NCBI GenBank assembly: GCA_004194705.1
Contig: SADC01001082.1
Location: 123,181 to 187,180, forward strand
Direction of reading: 5' to 3'
Length of the DNA: 64,000 nucleotides
DNA from: Ditylenchus dipsaci
Lineage: Eukaryota; Nematoda; Chromadorea; Rhabditida; Anguinidae
A program made the position numbers and the translations under genes. The notes under the pieces were generated by a model. The model made no database searches. It was not told the DNA's origin and saw nothing but the letters and a program-made list of their open reading frames with translations. This document shows positions 40,301-44,963 of the stretch, piece after piece; positions within the stretch are counted from its first letter, which is position 1; each line of letters opens with the position of its first letter.

Positions 40301-43300
40301 AAATTCTCAATTGTTTTCCGCTGCCGAAATCTCAATTGTATTTTTAGGGCGATCTTCGCCTTCTAGGACCTCTAAGACTGCAAGCTGAGTGTGAAGTATA
40401 TGGATTTAAGAGGAAGACTAGACGACTGGCCAACAAAGCTCAAAAACGACATTTATTTTTGTTCGATGGTGGTATTTTGTTTTGCAAGAAGAGGATGCAG
40501 CCAGTGCAATATGCTTCTGAATATTATGAACATAAGCTTTGCATACCGGTATGTTTTACATTCCCCAAGGCCGCAAATTCAACTTTTTCTCGGGGGAGGA
40601 GGGAGGGGCTGGAAATAGTGTGGTAATTTTATCTACACTGTTTTCAATTTTGAAAAGATCGTTTTACATACACCTTTTTTAATTTTTCCCCCTCTCAGGG
40701 TGGAGGGTAAATACACCTATTCCGACCCTCAAATTGCGGGCCTGATATCACCCTTAAAGAAGCACATCCATTACCAATGGGAATATTTTTGAATTAAGAT
40801 AGGGGTGCCAGGTGGACAGCAACCCAAGTGCATCCTCCGCCACCCCCCCCCCCCCCGGGCAGAAAGAAGCAAAAACGGGCAGAAAAAAGCCAGAAGCGGC
40901 AGAAAAAAGATTTATCCACAAAAAAATTAAAATTAACGCAAACTAGTAAAAGTTAGAGTAATACATGCCGCCAGATGGAACCGGACCCACGACTTTCTTT
41001 CACCAAAGCGTGTTGCTCCAGCATTGAGCTAGCCAGGACACCTTTTTCCTTACTTATTCCTATTATTGTGCTTGAAATATTTGGATGTCAAAGTTTCAAA
41101 TTAATTTAATGCTTGCTTTTTCAATTAAAAAAGGTTCTTATTGACAAGACACACACCAATATTACAGTCCACTATTTCGATTTTTGCAGATGCACAGTCT
41201 GGGTTTTGCTGAATGCTCAAAATCTTCTGCCGATCGTTTTGAACTGTGGGATGACAACCGAAATGACGGATATGCCATTCAAACAGCTGACGAGAAGATG
41301 CGGGCCAAATGGATTGAGAGACTTTCTCGTCTCACAGTTCTCCATGCTCAACAGGTCAATGGCACAGTCACTGATCCCTCTATCAGCCAGTCTTTCTATG
41401 CTCAGTCAAGGCCCAACAACTACGCCAACAATCAGAATGGTTTTGCTCTGCAGCAACACCAAAGGCCTCAATCATGGACTTCGGAAAGCAGCAATGTGTC
41501 CAGTAGGTCCAGCACCTCAGCCGTAGAAGATGGCTCGGGACTGTCAACTGAGAGGTCTGTTTGCTAAGATTTAAGTCGATGAAAAGCTTTTTCGTGGAAC
41601 CGGAAAAATATGTGTACTCAACCAAAAGAAGGTGCCGTGGTAAAGTCTACTCTCGACATAGTGTAGTCGCCAAAAGTTTGTTCCCGACACTTTCTTTACC
41701 TCCATTTTGAAGGCTTCTGCCAAAAAAATATCGCAAATATCGCAAAGACTCTGATTTTGCCGGTCAATTTTTCATTTTTCCATTTAAAATTCAAAAGGCG
41801 CTAATTTAAATTTTTCAAATTTTGACTAAAAAACCATGATACCCTCCTGTCAGGGTTCGCAGATGAAAAAACGGAAAATCAGGATTTTGAACAAAAAAAT
41901 CTCTAAAAATCAGGATTTTGAACAAAAAAAATCTCTAAAAATCAGGATTTTGAACAATAAAATCGCCAAAAATCAGGTAATCCCTGATTTTTGGCGATCA
42001 AAAATCAGGATTTGAATTGAAAAATCAGGAAATTCCTGATAAATCAGGACATCTGCGAAGCCTGCCTCCTGTGGATCGAATTTTTTTTTTCTCAGAACCA
42101 ACAAAACAGCCGGCTTGCTCATGAAATCGGAGTCGAGAAACACGAATTTGAAGTAATCTCCTCCATCTGACCACTCCCCATCGGGGGGGATTGTAAATTC
42201 AAGCCTTTTTGTTACTCTCCCATACAGTCCAAATAAGTCCAAACTTTTGAATTTCAGCGTTTTCAGCAATTTTTAGACTCTTTTTAGTAACGGATTTGAT
42301 AATTTTTAAACTATCAGATAGAAAATTATTTTTTGCGGGGATTTGAAAATTTTCACTCTTTATATCCAGGGTTGAGACCAAAAGCCACTCATTTTTCGGA
42401 AATTCTTACTTTGCCGATTTTAGTACTTTTTTAGTAGTAAAACGACCGAAAATCTGAGCCTTAAAAATCATAATTTGAAAATTCAAACCTTTATGAATTG
42501 AAAATTAAAAAAATGTTGAAAATTACCAGAATTTTTGACCTACTGAATATCGAAATAGCTTTTTAGTGTTTTCTCTTACCCTTTATACAGTCGAGTCTCT
42601 CTATAAAACCTCCCCATCAAGTTTGTTCCCGCCCAAGGTCCAACACCTTTTTTCACCCTGATTTTGGAAGACTTCTACGAACATTGACTCGCCAGTCTAG
42701 TCTAAAATATCGTAAGGATTCCGATTTTGCCAGTCGTTTATAAAAATGAAAATTGTTTTGCCAATAAGATCCGCAGTTCCCTCTATAACGCCACCCGATT
42801 TTCAAAAAGAGGTGGCGTTATAGCGGGAACCGCGGATCTCATTGCAAAACCATTTTCATTTTTAGAAACGACTGGCAAAATCGTAATCCTCACGATATTT
42901 AGACTAGACTACCGAATCAATGTTCGTATAAGTCTTCCAAAATCAGGGTAAAAAAGGCGTCGGACCCTAGGCGGGAACGAACTTGATAAGCTGGCGTTAT
43001 AGAGGGGCTCGACTGTAACAGGCCTCCTAAGTCAAAATTTTAAAATAAAAGAACACTTTTGTAAAATAAAAGACATTTAGTCGAAACGTGCCATTTTATC
43101 CAGTGCTTGTTGGGTTTTCAGTACCAAAGATAAAGATTTTGACGAAAATCCTCAAAAGATATAAAAATTTGGGGTCTCACATGAAGGATGGATCTTCAAA
43201 TAAAGGACGTTTCGGAGCCCTGCTTTACAGGCTATTCTTAGGCAAAAAATTTTTGGCAGTGATCTGGAGAATTTTTTTACAGAAAATTTTCACAAAAATT

Positions 43301-43737
43301 ACAGATCATCTTTTTTTGCTGTTTCATAAAAAAATATTTGCAGTTTCACCTCGACCTCAGATGCTAATGGAAATAATCCATCATCTCCTACTGAAACCAA
43401 CATTCCCTCCTCTGCCACATTACTGCTAGGAAGGAGACTCTCAACTTCAACAACAACCAGCGGCACCTTCTCCGACCACGAGAATAACCCGGCTGAGATG
43501 AGCACTACACCAATGAATAATATGGGGCATGTGACCAATATTCAAATTCCCGCGTCAAAATCCTTGCAAAACACTCATATTAATCTGGTAATTTTTTATA
43601 GGTGCTATTTTGGCAACAAAAATTATATTTTGGCTTTTTAGGAAATGATCTCGTCTTCCGATCTCCATCACGCTTCCAGCTATCAACTGAGTGCAATTGC
43701 TGAGAACAAGCGACATTCCGAACTAGCTGCCAAATAG
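2921..43737 (+). CDS. MCF2L: DBS/MCF2L-like Rho guanine-nucleotide exchange factor (whole coding span, multi-exon)
   Basis: Dbl-family exchange factors load GTP onto Rho/Cdc42 GTPases at membranes through a DH-PH unit. I traced exons at 2921-3023, 3090-3282, 3751-3877, 6610-6726, 7247-7363, 9846-9875, 9929-10048, 11377-11457, 11505-11662, 17055-17174, 18896-19096, 22910-23137, 24484-24753, 34483-34659, 34961-35107, 37806-38009, 38059-38121, 40089-40198, 40253-40295, 40348-40548, 41190-41554, 43344-43587 and 43642-43737. They total about 1170 residues, close to vertebrate DBS. Domain order is Sec14/CRAL-TRIO (about 40-215), spectrin-type repeats (about 230-500), Ser/Thr-rich linker, DH (about 670-865), PH (about 870-985) and a Ser/Thr-rich tail. 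Signature strings are [31 protein letters not shown] and [12 protein letters not shown]. Trio/Kalirin is less likely because only a short spectrin region and one DH-PH unit are present. One base appears to be missing near 11597. Confidence 0.92.
3946..4197. repeat. Foldback repeat with CCTTGGTCCCCC-type core
   Basis: GGCCCTATCTAACAAAGGGG at the left pairs with CCCCACTTTGTTGGATAGGG at the right. Inside are AGTCCCCCTGTTGTTTTTT, its inverse, and the GGTAGG(C/T)CAGCGTAT motif. A close relative lies at 26153-26401. Confidence 0.6.
4968..5121. repeat. Palindrome with GCCTTGGTCCCCCC core
   Basis: GGGAACTGGTTCACAATGTG pairs with CACATTGTGAACCAGTTCC across about 150 bp. The CTGCCTTGGTCCCCCCTGTCC core faces its inverse. 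The same outer arms occur at 23948-24288. Confidence 0.65.
5196..5405. mobile_element. hAT-type MITE, TSD ATATTATA
   Basis: Perfect 8-bp duplication ATATTATA (5188-5195 and 5406-5413). Termini TAGGGCTCCGAAT and ATTCGGAGCCCTG. The interior carries the inverse of ATCCAGTGCTTG. Confidence 0.82.
5903..6111. mobile_element. hAT-type MITE, imperfect TSD GCTTATTC
   Basis: Left CATGGATGGGAAT, right ATTTCCATCCCTG, flanked by GCTTTATTC and GCTTATTC. The interior again has GGCCAAAAAAGTACAATTTGG and TTATCCAGTGCTTA. Confidence 0.6.
7364..9845 (+). other. GEF intron without recognisable gene
   Basis: This 2.5-kb intron has AT-rich DNA and some open frames on both strands around 7728-8390 without protein-like character. 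The fragment CAGAGCTGGGCAAGGGCC at 9224 resembles a lone hAT left end. Nothing else supported. Confidence 0.4.
9846..24753 (+). CDS. MCF2L: DBS-like GEF, exons 6-13: spectrin-repeat region and Ser/Thr-rich linker
   Basis: Exons lie at 9846-9875 (a 30-bp microexon, [10 protein letters not shown]), 9929-10048, 11377-11457, 11505-11662, 17055-17174, 18896-19096, 22910-23137 and 24484-24753. The helical spectrin-like stretch includes [23 protein letters not shown] followed by [18 protein letters not shown], and [14 protein letters not shown], all in the order seen in DBS. In the 11505 exon the frame changes after FDQFW (about 11597). Adding one base restores the family sequence, so the apparent TGA at 11633 is probably not a real stop. 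The last exon ends in a basic, Ser/Thr/Pro-rich linker ([11 protein letters not shown]) before the DH domain. Confidence 0.88.
10274..10974. mobile_element. hAT element remnant with GC-rich foldback arms, TSD GAGGTGAC
   Basis: Perfect 8-bp duplication GAGGTGAC (10266-10273, 10975-10982). Termini CAGTCTTGTAAAC and its inverse ATTCACAAGACTG. Both arms carry tandem GCCGGCGCTCGGCGGCG words, striking in AT-rich DNA. The middle encodes the C-terminus of a hAT transposase on the plus strand, which ties these word-repeat arms to hAT. Confidence 0.88.
10487..10675 (+). pseudogene. hAT transposase, C-terminal dimerisation domain fragment
   Basis: The frame reads [20 protein letters not shown], then [20 protein letters not shown] and [16 protein letters not shown] before TGA. 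This is the hAT dimerisation signature (SS.AVER.FS). An in-frame TAG precedes it at 10484 and the rest of the enzyme is missing, so this is a relic inside 10274-10974. Confidence 0.85.
12819..12973. mobile_element. Short hAT-like foldback, near-TSD AGCTGTAC/AACTGTAC
   Basis: Termini GGCTACCAGACAATTTCC and the exact inverse. Arms repeat CCAAAAATATTGGAAAATGTCG-like words (written here in part). Flanks AGCTGTAC and AACTGTAC match 7 of 8. A related arm lies at 61005-61085. Confidence 0.6.
13100..13471. mobile_element. mariner-like MITE, TA target
   Basis: Termini CAGGGTGTGTCAGAAAAA and TTTTTTGACACACCCTG with TA on both sides (13098-13099, 13472-13473). No transposase. It splits the third tandem unit exactly at a TA. 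Confidence 0.72.
13555..14285. mobile_element. Mutator-like foldback with GATTCGTGAC word arms
   Basis: Long arms of repeated GATTCGTGACTATC / GATTCGTGACCGTATC (13562-13697) face their inverse (14156-14278). Flanks AATCATTG (13547-13554) and AATCATTG (14286-14293) match over 8 bases. It encloses a short coding relic. Confidence 0.65.
13985..14155 (+). pseudogene. Coding relic inside a Mutator-like element
   Basis: The frame reads [20 protein letters not shown], then [20 protein letters not shown], and runs into the word repeats. The C..C and aromatic pattern resembles the N-terminal zinc-binding region carried by animal Mutator-like transposases, but it is too short to assign firmly. Confidence 0.4.
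15341..15409 (-). repeat. tRNA-derived SINE-like sequence
   Basis: On the minus strand TGGTTCAGTGTATAAAGCC resembles a Pol III A box and GGTTCAACTC a B box at tRNA spacing, but the acceptor ends do not pair. A related T-arm piece is at about 14795-14815. Confidence 0.45.
16255..16393 (-). pseudogene. RPS23: 3' fragment of ribosomal protein S23 (uS12), probable truncated retrocopy or isolated last exon
   Basis: The minus strand reads [20 protein letters not shown], then [18 protein letters not shown] and a stop. This is the conserved C-terminus of eukaryotic small-subunit protein uS12 (S23), which lines the decoding centre. Only the last 40 or so of about 143 residues are present. Residues before GRSG (KLCRE) do not match the family, and I found no other S23 exon up to the GEF exon at 17055. 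It lies antisense in GEF intron 9. A 5'-truncated retrocopy is the simplest reading; a last exon of a dispersed gene is possible. Confidence 0.7.
17243..17498. mobile_element. TACCGTATT-family MITE, copy 1
   Basis: Starts TACCGTATT and ends AATACGGTA. Subterminal word AACGCGCCTCCTCTAATAAG on the left, with weaker pairing to CGCCGGTG on the right. One of five two-ended copies in the window. Confidence 0.6.
17588..17842. mobile_element. TACCGTATT-family MITE, copy 2
   Basis: TACCGTATTTCTTCTAATAA at the left pairs with the right end TTATTAGAAGAAATACGGTA. The subterminal word is GCCCGTTT on the left and TGCCCGTTTAATAGAG near the right. Confidence 0.7.
18603..18787. mobile_element. TACCGTATT-family MITE, copy 3
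   Basis: TACCGTATTCTCTCTAATAG and its exact inverse at the right. Repeated word GACGGGTCC on the left and GACGGGTCGACCC on the right. Confidence 0.72.
20168..20775. repeat. Foldback with CCTTGGTCCCCC-type core and internal 29-bp satellite
   Basis: Left GGGCCATTCATCTTTAGGGG pairs with right CCCCTAAAGATAAATAGAGC. The inner TTGGCTTCGGTCCCCCC faces GGGGACTAAGGCAAAA. The loop holds about a dozen tandem 29-bp units (separate entry). Confidence 0.65.
20260..20595 (+). repeat. 29-bp tandem repeat, about 11-12 units
   Basis: Unit GGTTAAGGTGATCATGTTAA plus CTATATCAT, repeated with point changes (CGATCATG, TTACGG). It sits in the loop of the 20168-20775 foldback. Related GTGATCATG words occur at 24045-24190. 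Confidence 0.85.
21583..21836. mobile_element. TACCGTATT-family MITE, copy 4
   Basis: TACCGTATTCTCTCTAATAG and exact inverse. The word is GGCCGACATGTCGGTTTATT on the left and GTGTCGGTTTATTAGAGGGT on the right, different from copies 2 and 3 although the outer 20 bp match copy 3. Confidence 0.72.
23322..23594. mobile_element. TACCGTATT-family MITE, copy 5 (degraded)
   Basis: TACCGTTTTTTTG at the left, TTATTAGAGAAAATACGGTG at the right. Word GGGTGGCC(T/C)GCTATTAGAG on the left. Confidence 0.5.
23948..24288. repeat. Palindrome with CCTTGGTCCCCC-type core, second family copy
   Basis: Outer arms GGGAACTGGTTCACAATGTG and inverse, as at 4968-5121, but with two tandem CCTTGGTC(A)CCCCC segments and GGTGATCATG words inside, giving a larger loop. 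Confidence 0.65.
25209..25535. mobile_element. mariner-like MITE, TA target
   Basis: CAGGATGTGTAAAGAAATTC pairs with GAATTTCTCGACACACCCTG, with TA on each side. The interior is AT-rich with no transposase. Confidence 0.65.
26153..26401. repeat. Foldback with CCTTGGTCCCCC core, relative of 3946-4197
   Basis: CCCCTATCCACAAAGGGGGG pairs with CCCCCCTTGTTGGATAAGG. It contains TGCCTTGGTCCCCCCTGTTG, GGTAGGCCAGCGTATG and inverse copies. Confidence 0.6.
26566..26764. repeat. Foldback with TCGCCAAAA words
   Basis: GGGCGAAACTTTTTTCTGTC pairs with GACAGAAAAAAAGTTTCGCC. Words TTGTCGCCAAAACCC and TTTTGGCGA recur in the arms. A similar layout occurs at 45893-46141. Confidence 0.55.
27587..27922 (-). CDS. 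Unidentified 112-codon open frame in a GEF intron
   Basis: An ATG frame on the minus strand runs from 27922 to a stop near 27587. It has balanced, non-repetitive composition (for example [20 protein letters not shown] and [20 protein letters not shown]), more protein-like than other frames in this AT-rich intron. I recognise no family and see no splice sites that extend it convincingly. It could be a remnant of a transposon gene or an antisense exon. Confidence 0.3.
28199..28538. repeat. Inverted pair of tRNA-like T-arm sequences
   Basis: GGTGGGATTCGAACCTGCAT (about 28215) faces its inverse ATGCAGGTTCGAGTCCCACC (about 28507). B-box sequences of tRNA-derived repeats in opposite orientation enclose TGGCAC-rich sequence. 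A third B-box copy, CAAGTTCGAACCCTACC, lies near 28575. Confidence 0.5.
29149..29430. mobile_element. pogo-like MITE with AAGTTCGTTCCCGCC subterminal block
   Basis: CAGTCGAACCTCCCAATAGT and its inverse with TA at both ends (29147-29148, 29431-29432). Next inside on both arms is AAGTTCGTTCCCGCCTAGGG then GTCCGACACTTTTT. Confidence 0.78.
29654..30034. mobile_element. hAT-type element with GGCCCGG word arms, TSD ATTGACAC
   Basis: Perfect 8-bp duplication ATTGACAC (29646-29653, 30035-30042). Termini CAGGGTGGACACAGGCC and inverse. Arms carry repeated GGGCCGGGCCCGG words. Confidence 0.82.
30500..30680. repeat. Fragment with TCCCGTCCCGG words
   Basis: Repeated TTCCCGTCCCGGAAT-like words and an end GGCCATTCATCATCTCTAG, related to the right half of the hAT element at 46547-46857. 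A small piece of the same type is at 3430-3510. Confidence 0.5.
31404..32225. mobile_element. pogo-like MITE, one end lost, carrying a hAT insertion
   Basis: CAGTCAACTATTGAAAATTC with TA at left, then AAGTTCGTTCCCACCC and GTCCGACACTTTTTT. The right side has GTGTCAGACCCTAGGCGGGG but no terminal CAGTC. The interior is interrupted by 31610-32013. Confidence 0.6.
31610..32013. mobile_element. hAT-type element with CGAGTACTCG word arms, TSD CTCGTGAT
   Basis: Perfect 8-bp duplication CTCGTGAT (31602-31609, 32014-32021). Termini TAGGGTTGTC and GACAACCCTA. Both arms consist of repeated, self-complementary GAGTACTCGAAATTTCGAG-like words. Confidence 0.88.
32442..32767. mobile_element. hAT-type MITE, TSD GCTATAGC
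   Basis: Perfect 8-bp duplication GCTATAGC (32434-32441, 32768-32775). Termini CAGTGCTGGCATTTGGCTCC and inverse, arms about 100 bp and nearly perfect, loop near 32590. No coding capacity. Confidence 0.88.
33034..33417 (+). CDS. Possible alternative first exon of a short GEF isoform
   Basis: An open frame starts at ATG 33034 (context ACC ATG A) with [18 protein letters not shown] and stays open to 33504. It is hydrophilic and rich in Arg, Ser, Gln and Asp/Glu, unlike the shadow frames nearby. The frame is closed just upstream (TAA at 32986). It lies 1.1 kb before the DH-start exon at 34483, which begins in phase 0, so a transcript starting here could encode a DH-PH protein lacking the Sec14 and spectrin parts, as short Dbl isoforms do. 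The donor is uncertain; a GTTGCT after FDM near 33396 is one option. It could instead be an unrelated small gene. Confidence 0.45.
34483..40295 (+). CDS. MCF2L: DBS-like GEF, exons encoding the DH (RhoGEF) domain
   Basis: Exons are 34483-34659, 34961-35107, 37806-38009, 38059-38121, 40089-40198 and 40253-40295. They read [26 protein letters not shown] (first conserved DH helix), [50 protein letters not shown] and [20 protein letters not shown], then [14 protein letters not shown]. This covers the conserved CR1-CR3 segments of the Rho-binding, nucleotide-exchange surface. A Gln codon is split between 40198 and 40253. The 35108-37805 intron interrupts the DH domain and holds a complete antisense gene. 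The domain looks intact, so exchange activity is expected by family inference. Confidence 0.93.
35389..37124 (-). CDS. FDXACB1: FDXACB1-like protein: BMT5-type methyltransferase fold plus ferredoxin-fold anticodon-binding domain
   Basis: Eight exons on the minus strand: 37124-36891, 36847-36667, 36620-36542, 36387-36085, 36034-35945, 35865-35737, 35679-35647 and 35601-35389, about 420 residues. The N-terminal half has the Rossmann start [17 protein letters not shown], then [16 protein letters not shown] and [20 protein letters not shown], typical of the BMT5-like (DUF2431) rRNA uridine methyltransferase fold. [12 protein letters not shown] is close to vertebrate FDXACB1. The C-terminal half has [16 protein letters not shown] and [17 protein letters not shown], an FDX-ACB domain of the kind found in PheRS. 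One base seems missing near 36255. Start chosen as the first in-frame ATG (MASQSLFGQ). The whole gene sits in a GEF intron, antisense to it. The substrate is unknown; a translation or RNA-modification role is inferred from the domains. Confidence 0.85.
38378..38806. mobile_element. pogo-like MITE, full palindrome
   Basis: CAGTCAACCCTCGATTTAAC and inverse with TA at both ends. The AAGTTCGTTTCCACCTAGGG subterminal block is on both arms, with long nearly perfect pairing to a centre near 38590. Confidence 0.78.
39030..39260 (+). repeat. 15-bp tandem repeat encoding Tyr-Pro-Pro-Ser-Gly-like units
   Basis: About 14 degenerate 15-bp units such as GGTTACCCTCCTTCT. One frame reads [20 protein letters not shown] and then [10 protein letters not shown] and a stop; a one-base slip near 39062 joins an upstream YPPPRYPL. 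It lies in a GEF intron. It may be a decayed repeat exon or a pure minisatellite. Confidence 0.6.
39563..39696. mobile_element. Deletion derivative of the 38378-type pogo MITE
   Basis: Repeats the right half of 38378-38806 (GCCGATCGTTTTTGTGAATA, then GGTGGGAACGAACTTGAGGG and GGGTTGACTG before TA) with most of one arm deleted. Confidence 0.65.
40348..41554 (+). CDS. MCF2L: DBS-like GEF, PH domain exons
   Basis: Exon 40348-40548 reads [17 protein letters not shown], then [19 protein letters not shown], the beta strands of the PH domain directly after DH. Exon 41190-41554 continues with [20 protein letters not shown] and ends the domain in the C-terminal helix [15 protein letters not shown], followed by a Gln/Asn/Ser-rich stretch. 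In Dbl proteins this PH domain binds phosphoinositides or the GTPase and helps position the DH domain. The donor at 41555 is GTCTGT, with Ser split across the intron to 43344. A tRNA-like repeat lies in the intron at 40967-41040. Confidence 0.9.
40967..41040 (-). repeat. tRNA-derived SINE-like sequence
   Basis: The minus strand reads GTCCTGGCTAGCTCAATGCT (A-box-like), then GGTGAAAGAAAGTCG and GGGTCCGGTTCCATC (B-box-like), 74 nt in all. The anticodon and acceptor stems are not convincing, so a tRNA-derived repeat is more likely than a tRNA gene. Confidence 0.45.
41851..42064. mobile_element. hAT-type MITE with AAAATCAGGATTTT words, TSD CCTCCTGT
   Basis: Perfect 8-bp duplication CCTCCTGT (41843-41850, 42065-42072). 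Termini CAGGGTTCGCAGATG and CATCTGCGAAGCCTG. The interior is tandem AAAATCAGGATTTTGAAC words. Confidence 0.85.
42588..43015. mobile_element. pogo-like MITE, full palindrome
   Basis: CAGTCGAGTCTCTCTATAAA and inverse (TTATAGAGGGGCTCGACTG) with TA on each side. Subterminal AAGTTTGTTCCCGCCCAAGG and inverse. Confidence 0.75.
43019..43222. mobile_element. hAT-like MITE with ATCCAGTGCTTG core
   Basis: Left CAGGCCTCC, right TTTCGGAGCCCTG. The interior has CATTTTATCCAGTGCTTG and GGGGTCTC as in 2107-2314 and 5903-6111. No 8-bp duplication seen; its left end abuts the pogo MITE ending at 43015. Confidence 0.5.
43344..43737 (+). CDS. MCF2L: DBS-like GEF, C-terminal tail exons and stop
   Basis: Exon 43344-43587 encodes a Ser/Thr/Asn-rich low-complexity tail (for example [18 protein letters not shown]). 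Exon 43642-43737 ends with [15 protein letters not shown] and TAG at 43735-43737. I see no SH3 or second DH-PH unit, which argues against Trio/Kalirin. A canonical AATAAA follows about 110 bp after the stop. Confidence 0.82.
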
Positions 43738-43845
43738 CCATGATATAGTTACACCAATTTGTTTGTCTATATGTCTGTCTATATTAGATTTAGTCACAAT
43801 TCTTGTAAATTTTCGTGTAAAATTCTGTCTGCAGCAAAATGTGTT

Positions 43846-43851
43846 GTAATA
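43846..43851 (+). promoter_or_regulatory. Polyadenylation signal of the GEF gene
   Basis: AATAAA lies about 110 bp after the GEF stop codon in the short 3' untranslated region. It is the first canonical signal downstream and fits a gene ending here. Confidence 0.6.
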
Positions 43852-44271
43852 AAATGTTTTAAATGCAGTCACGGTCTTTCAATATAGCAAAAGTGGGGAA
43901 CGAATGTTTGATCTTTGCTGGTTTGGTGGTAATCGTAAAAGCCCAAGTGCCAGCCCCCTCCAAAAAGTATTTTTATCTAAGCCTGGGCTGCTGTCAGAGG
44001 TAATGGGTTGAATTTTCTTTTTTTCGGGTGTTAAGCTCAAATCCAGCGATCTAAGACACTTTTTTCTTTTTTTTCTAGGTGCCAAAATTTCATAAGAAAC
44101 ACGATTTAGAGTCAAAAGTATGCTGCACCTTTTTTTAAAATGAAGGGTGAGCAGTTTTTGAAATTTATCCCAAATCGCCATGTTCTGTGTGGCTTCCGTC
44201 CAAAATTTAACGCTGAATCTCCTTGACAAATTTGGAAAAAAATCTTCAAAATGCTGAATATCTATTGAAAC

Positions 44272-44666
44272 TCAGCGATGAGCATTTTGCCTTATCGTAA
44301 ATAAAAAAGAGAAAAAAAATTGCCTTTTTTGCCCTAAAATGCAATTGTTTTGCCTTTTTGCTCTTTAAAAATTTGCCTGAAAAGGGCAATTTGTCCCAAA
44401 AGGAATTTGCTTTTTTAGGGCGATTTGCCTGAAAAGGGAAATTTGCCCCAAAAATAATTTGCCTTTTTAGGACAAATCGCCTTTCTTGGGCAAATTGCCC
44501 GAAGAAAACAAATTACTTTTGGGTCAAATTGCTCTTTTCAAGTAAATCGCTAAAGGGCAAAAAGGCAAAACAGTTGCCTTTTAGGGCAAAAAATGGGCTA
44601 ATGTTTTTGCCCTTGTTTGCCCTTCTTAATTTACAAAAAGGCAAAATGCTCATCTCGGCCTACTGC
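44272..44666. repeat. Foldback with TTTGCCTTTTTAGGGC words
   Basis: CGATGAGCATTTTGCC at left pairs with GGCAAAATGCTCATCTCG at right. Between them are repeated AAATTTGCCC / GGGCAAATTGCC words on both strands. Probably a word-repeat TIR element; target duplication not clear. Confidence 0.6.
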
Positions 44667-44963
44667 CCATTTTTGCTGATTTTGAAAAGCTCTGGTAATG
44701 TGATGTATAATTTTTATTTGCTGACACTACTATGCAATTATTGACGAATGAAATTTTAATAAAGTATATTTATTTTTGACTCACCTGAAGTCTTTTTTAT
44801 ATAGGAGGTTCAAGCAAATTTTTTGCTTGATTAAACTTTAGCATACACACACCACTCTGGTCAAATGCACACACATTTAAAAAAGGGGGACATAAATAGT
44901 TATTAGGATAAATTTTTCAATAGCTCCAAAAATTTTTTCTTGTTTATTGACTGCTTTTCTGCA

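Noticed and set aside
40967..41040. A functional tRNA gene
   Set aside because: A- and B-box-like sequences are present, but acceptor and anticodon stems pair poorly; similar sequences recur, so a tRNA-derived repeat is more likely.
2921..43737. Trio/Kalirin identity for the GEF
   Set aside because: Only one DH-PH unit, no SH3 or second GEF module, a short spectrin region, and the ETELPND and CLQLR...F motifs fit DBS/MCF2L better.
43879..44229. 116-codon frame antisense to the GEF 3' flank
   Set aside because: It overlaps repeat arms related to 53270-53525 and has no recognisable domain or conserved start.
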